Positions 60,507 through 64,000 of a stretch of DNA of 64,000 nt are shown piece after piece. The DNA is from Volutella citrinella (lineage: Eukaryota; Ascomycota; Sordariomycetes; Hypocreales; Nectriaceae): NCBI GenBank assembly GCA_034401135.1, contig JAWZSP010000001.1:5084001-5148000 (forward strand), written 5' to 3'. A program made the translations under genes and the position numbers. Each line of letters begins with the position of its first letter. Within the stretch, counting starts at the first letter, position 1. Below the pieces are notes generated by a model. The model made no database searches and was not told the origin of the DNA. It was given only the letters and a program-made list of their open reading frames with translations.

Positions 60507-63188
60507 TTAGTCGAGTCCCGAAAGCCAGCCTCCACGATTCAGAGTCGCCCCTAGGCCATCAAAGACAGATAAATTCTCATTCGTATCACCACCCTGCCCT
60601 TGCGCCCCACCGCTTTCTGGGTTCGTGTTGGGCGTACCACCTCCACTCTCCCCAAAGACAAAAACGTTGCCATCCTGACCACTGTTGGACATCTGCCAAG
60701 CCTCAAAGCTCTGCTGCCATCGTGCGCTGTCATTCAGGAACCATTCTTGACCGTCCATTCTCATCGCCCTGTTGTTTGGAATTGGGCCATTGTTAGTTGA
60801 TTGTGGTCTAGCCCCAACATTGATGTTGGCTCGGTTGATAGGCGCAAAAGACGTCTGATATGGCGGCATCGAAGGAGTCGTCGAGGAAGCTCCCCAGCTG
60901 GGTATAGCATCGGCGTTGAAACTAAGAGGCGATTCTAAAGGCCCAGGGGTTTGAACCATCGAAACTGCCGGAAGTGAACCACTTGTTGAAAGTGCCCCCC
61001 CAAGAGAGCTTTGCTGGGTCGGTCGAGAAAGTTGAGTTTGGGTATATTGGGTGACAGGGCTGTACTCCCCGGCCCCATATCCTAAGCCAGTATCAGATGG
61101 CGGAGATGCCGTCATATTTGAATGAGGAGAAGGAACGTCGGATGTGCTGAAGGTGCCGTACTTCTCGTCCGCGCGCTGAAGGACGAAGGCAGCATCATCT
61201 GGCAGCTCGCAATTCCACTTTCGGGCGAGGACGCTTAATATGGCTAGAGTGCGCCGTGCGCATATCCAGTCTTCGGCAATCTCCTCCAAGTGCTTGACAC
61301 CATGGGTTATGTCTCGTCGTGCCGTTCTCTCTGGCAGGTTGAGCAAGTGAATGGTGCACGCGCTGTGCACCATGTACACCGCGATGTTGCAGATTTGGCG
61401 AAGATTCCACAATTTCTTGTAAAGTCGCAAAAGCTTCGAAATCGCGCCCGCATTGGCTGTACATATGCGACGAGGGGATACGTGGGGAGGGAGTGGCGAT
61501 GCCGAGGGGGCATACTTCAGGAAGGGCCGGAAGAGATGGATGTACTGGAGGTGAAAGAACATGCTACCCGAATTAGACCGATAATGGTAAGAGGCGAGAC
61601 GGTTGACTTACTGCATGAGGATGACATTTGGTAACTGTCCTTCCTTGGGCTCCAACTCTTTGGGAAGCTCTTTTCGCCATTCTTCGAGTCGGCGATGCAG
61701 CTCACTCAGTTTCTTCAGTTCCACAGTCTTCCCGCTTGACTTGCTGATGGCGTTTGGGTGGTAGAAAAATGCCAGTAGATCACTGCTGATCTCGCATAGT
61801 TTCGATAGTTGAAGAGCAACCGCTCGCGTCCTGGATGGCTGCTGTGAAGATTGGTCAAATCCATTGTCAGTATATGGTGACCAGAATTGAGAATCCTCGT
61901 CTGGGAAGACGTCAAACTTGGGAACATTGAACGAGCTTCGTGAAATTTGAGGGAGTCGTCCGAGATAGTTAGACCAACACTTGTCAAAAAGAAAGCAGCC
62001 CCAAAAGGTAATCCGCCTTGCATCAATCTCATGATCACTCATGCGTTCTTTGTCGAGTTCGCCAACGTCCAGGTTGAGGCCGATGTCTTCGGCCATACGA
62101 AAGCTCATTCCACTATACACCCATCCTTTGGCTTCCCTTCCGCAGCCCGCCTCTCTAACGGACATGAGTGCCAGTGCCTGGACAGTCACCAGACGTGGTT
62201 TCTCATACTCGTCGTTTTCGATAATGAGCCGCTTAGCTTCGGCAAAGAAGTGGTCGCCCTTGGTTCGACTGTCGCCCGGGATACCATACGCTCCAGCAAC
62301 ACTGGTAAAGTGGCAACCGAGCGCAAGCATGGCGTTGACCAACAGCGAGGAACAGTACACAGTCCCGCGCCCTATTGCCGATTTTCCCTTCATGAAGTCT
62401 CTAAAGAACATTGTCTTGGAGAGGGTGGTAAAATAAGGATAGTGCCAGTCGAAGTACATGTTGATGAGGTGGGTTATAAGTTGCGTGTCCTTGGTCACCC
62501 GCGTCCATGACGTGATGGGGTCCTCACCGGTGGCGAGCTGCTCGAGATTGGGTTCATTCTCGCCATCGTGGTGCGGATCACCAAGATAGATGAGATGCGA
62601 GGTGCCTCCGATAAATCGCACAGCGCCATTCTCAAGCCGAAGCTCTCCCATTTTGCGTGCCAAGTCTCTTTCGCCTTGAATGGGTTGCTGGGAATCGTAG
62701 GAGAGATCTTGATTGCCTTGGCCCCCAGCCTCATCTGGTCGGGGGTTTTCTTGCTGCTCTTGCTGCTCTTGCTGCTCCTTCAAGATCTGTTCAGCTACAG
62801 CGTCAAGGCTGTCGCAAGACCGAATTTTGTGGACAACCGAAGGCACATCGTCTTCCTCCGCATTGAGAATTGCTTCAATGAGGATCTGCAGCGTTGCGTT
62901 GCGAGCCTTCATACTGTCTACCTTTTCCCGATAGACACCCTTGCGGCGATGGTCGGAGTTGGGATCATATACGCACTCGGTACCATAGACGCTGGAGCAG
63001 GCAGCGCAGCTAGGAACAGCGCCATCACATTTGGACTTTCGCTTGCGGCAAGCGATGCAGGCGGTACTCACACAACGGCGCTTCTGGGCAGCAGAGTCGG
63101 CGCCTCGGCGTGACTTCTTCTTGGGCGCAGCAGTGGCGGGAGTTGAGACTCCGGGTCCTTGAGGCTCCGCCAGCGTATCTACATCCAT
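60507..63188 (-). CDS. Zn2Cys6 regulator, NirA/NIT-4-like (two exons, 877 aa)
   Basis: Exons are 63188-61612 and 61563-60507 with a 48-bp intron (GTAAGT...TAG) that joins VILM-H-MFFHLQYIHLFRP. The frame is open further upstream, but its first ATG is at 63188. The cluster Cys44-x2-Cys47-x6-Cys54-x6-Cys61-x2-Cys64-x7-Cys72 (CIACRKRKSKCDGAVPSC) is followed by YDPNSDHRRKGVYREKVDS and a probable dimerisation helix (KARNATLQILIEAILNA). This linker is typical of factors annotated as nitrogen assimilation regulators NirA/NIT-4. A Gln/Glu run (KEQQEQQEQQEN) precedes the fungal-specific regulatory domain (WVYSGMSFRMAEDIGLNLDV, then FWGCFLFDKCWSNYLGR). The Ser/Pro/Asn-rich C-terminus is likely an activation domain. 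Direct control of nitrate genes is not shown: no nitrate reductase or transporter lies in the window, and many paralogues share this linker. Confidence 0.85.
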
Positions 63189-64000
63189 GCTGGCGGTTGC
63201 AATGGATGCGTCGTAGCTTGGCAGACGTCGGCCAGGGAACTCTTCAGCGAACTCCAGCTCGCAAGGGGAAATAATGGCAAGGTGGCGCGCGTATGAAAAG
63301 CTCAAGATGCCAGGGCCGGCACCTCATACAGGTGGGTGGCCGCAAGGGCGATGTATCCAAGGGAAGTGAGTAAGATGCGACTTTCAGTTTTTGATAGTGC
63401 GCATGAGCCAGTGTTCAGGAAAGGGATTGGTCATCAGGCATGATGAGGAACGCGGCGTCCGGGCAGTCGGTCATCGACTGGATGTCAAGGAACACGGCCG
63501 TCAAATACCTGGGTACGGATGAATACGCGGCCTGAGCGAAAGCGATGGGAGTTTGCAGCGTTTTTGTCGCAGGCGCGAGGATGATGACGGATTGCGTTGT
63601 TACAATTGAGGTCTGGTGAACACCGGGTTTGGACGAGGGGCTAACCATGGCGTTTTCTCTGGGTAGCCTGGGGAAGGAGGGGCCACTCGCCGACTCTGGT
63701 TGGTGGCGTGCGACCGAATATTGGCACATCGGGGCCATGACAAAACCGGGAGTCGCAACAGGCTAGAGAGTACTAGGTACTCCGTACCCAGTACCTGCCC
63801 CCCTCGGACGTCCCCGATATTGGGGTCTGTATTCACCAACTCAGCCCACCTAGCGTAGTCAACCCTCTGAGCCACCAAAACAAAGCAAAAGGCCCAGGGA
63901 TATCGCATCTCACCGAGACTCTACCTTAATCCCGTCCTCCCGCTGTCTGCGGCATCTGGGACCCATCTCCCGGCGGGATGGATCTGGTTGTAACCTGTAG
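63189..64000. promoter_or_regulatory. Upstream region of the NirA-like gene
   Basis: 812 bp to the window end, presumably the promoter and leader of the NirA-like regulator. A small inverted repeat, AGGTACT (63775-63781) and AGTACCT (63790-63796), separated by 8 bp, was seen. No gene supported. Confidence 0.5.

Noticed and set aside
63189..63305. N-terminal extension of the NirA-like protein
   Set aside because: The open frame upstream begins with TTG and contains no ATG before 63188.

Overview
The window reads as nuclear chromosomal DNA of a filamentous ascomycete, most likely a Sordariomycete of the order Hypocreales. The evidence is genes with short 48-110 bp introns carrying GTRNGT-type donors, long gene-poor spacers, Zn2Cys6 regulators, a LysM/GH18 chitinase, an adjacent divergent fas1/fas2 pair, and a XlnR/XYR1 orthologue whose N-terminus ([13 protein letters not shown]) resembles Fusarium and Trichoderma proteins. 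I saw no transposon, tRNA, rRNA, CRISPR-like or plasmid-like structure. Exon joins were worked out by hand from splice sites and all of them close in frame, except in the unresolved candidate at 39.9-40.7 kb.

Layout. 1-3.1 kb: no gene. 3.1-7.0 kb: ferrochelatase (-) and Ku70 (+) diverge from a 476-bp promoter region. 7.7-13.2 kb: a regulator with an internally placed Zn2Cys6 cluster (+) converges on a DHA1 multidrug transporter (-). 13.2-16.0 kb: gene-free, with a G-quadruplex-type G-run array. 16.0-18.9 kb: mitochondrial PPR-type protein (-) and Lsm4 (+) share a 258-bp promoter region; the first coding exon of lsm4 is only the ATG. 19.5-35.0 kb: the cytosolic type I fatty acid synthase, alpha subunit fas2 (-) and beta subunit fas1 (+), divergent around a 3.46-kb spacer. 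36.1-39.5 kb: guanine deaminase (+) converges on a secreted HExxH metalloprotease-like gene (-) with eight exons, two of them under 25 nt, and one GC-AG intron. 39.9-40.7 kb: a doubtful small coding region. 40.8-45.6 kb: a 1503-residue killer-toxin-type (subgroup C) chitinase with LysM, chitin-binding and GH18 domains and an unusual tandem CxGxxC array. 47.5-50.0 kb: a four-helix MARVEL-like membrane protein (+) and a bZIP-like protein (-). 51.8-54.7 kb: the xylanase/cellulase regulator XlnR/XYR1 (-). 54.7-60.5 kb: 5.8 kb without a convincing gene. 60.5-63.2 kb: a second Zn2Cys6 regulator of NirA/NIT-4 type (-).

How the genes relate. Most are independent housekeeping genes (heme, NHEJ, mRNA decay and splicing, purine salvage, lipid synthesis). 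The fas pair is a true functional unit. The chitinase, the metalloprotease and perhaps the small candidate between them form a secreted-degradation neighbourhood. XlnR and the NirA-like regulator control carbon and nitrogen nutrition but are too far apart to be called a cluster. I did not find a convincing undescribed multi-gene system. The most unusual items are the chitinase Cys array, the ATG-only exon, the GC-AG/micro-exon gene, the [2Fe-2S]-type ferrochelatase tail and several regulatory-sequence curiosities.
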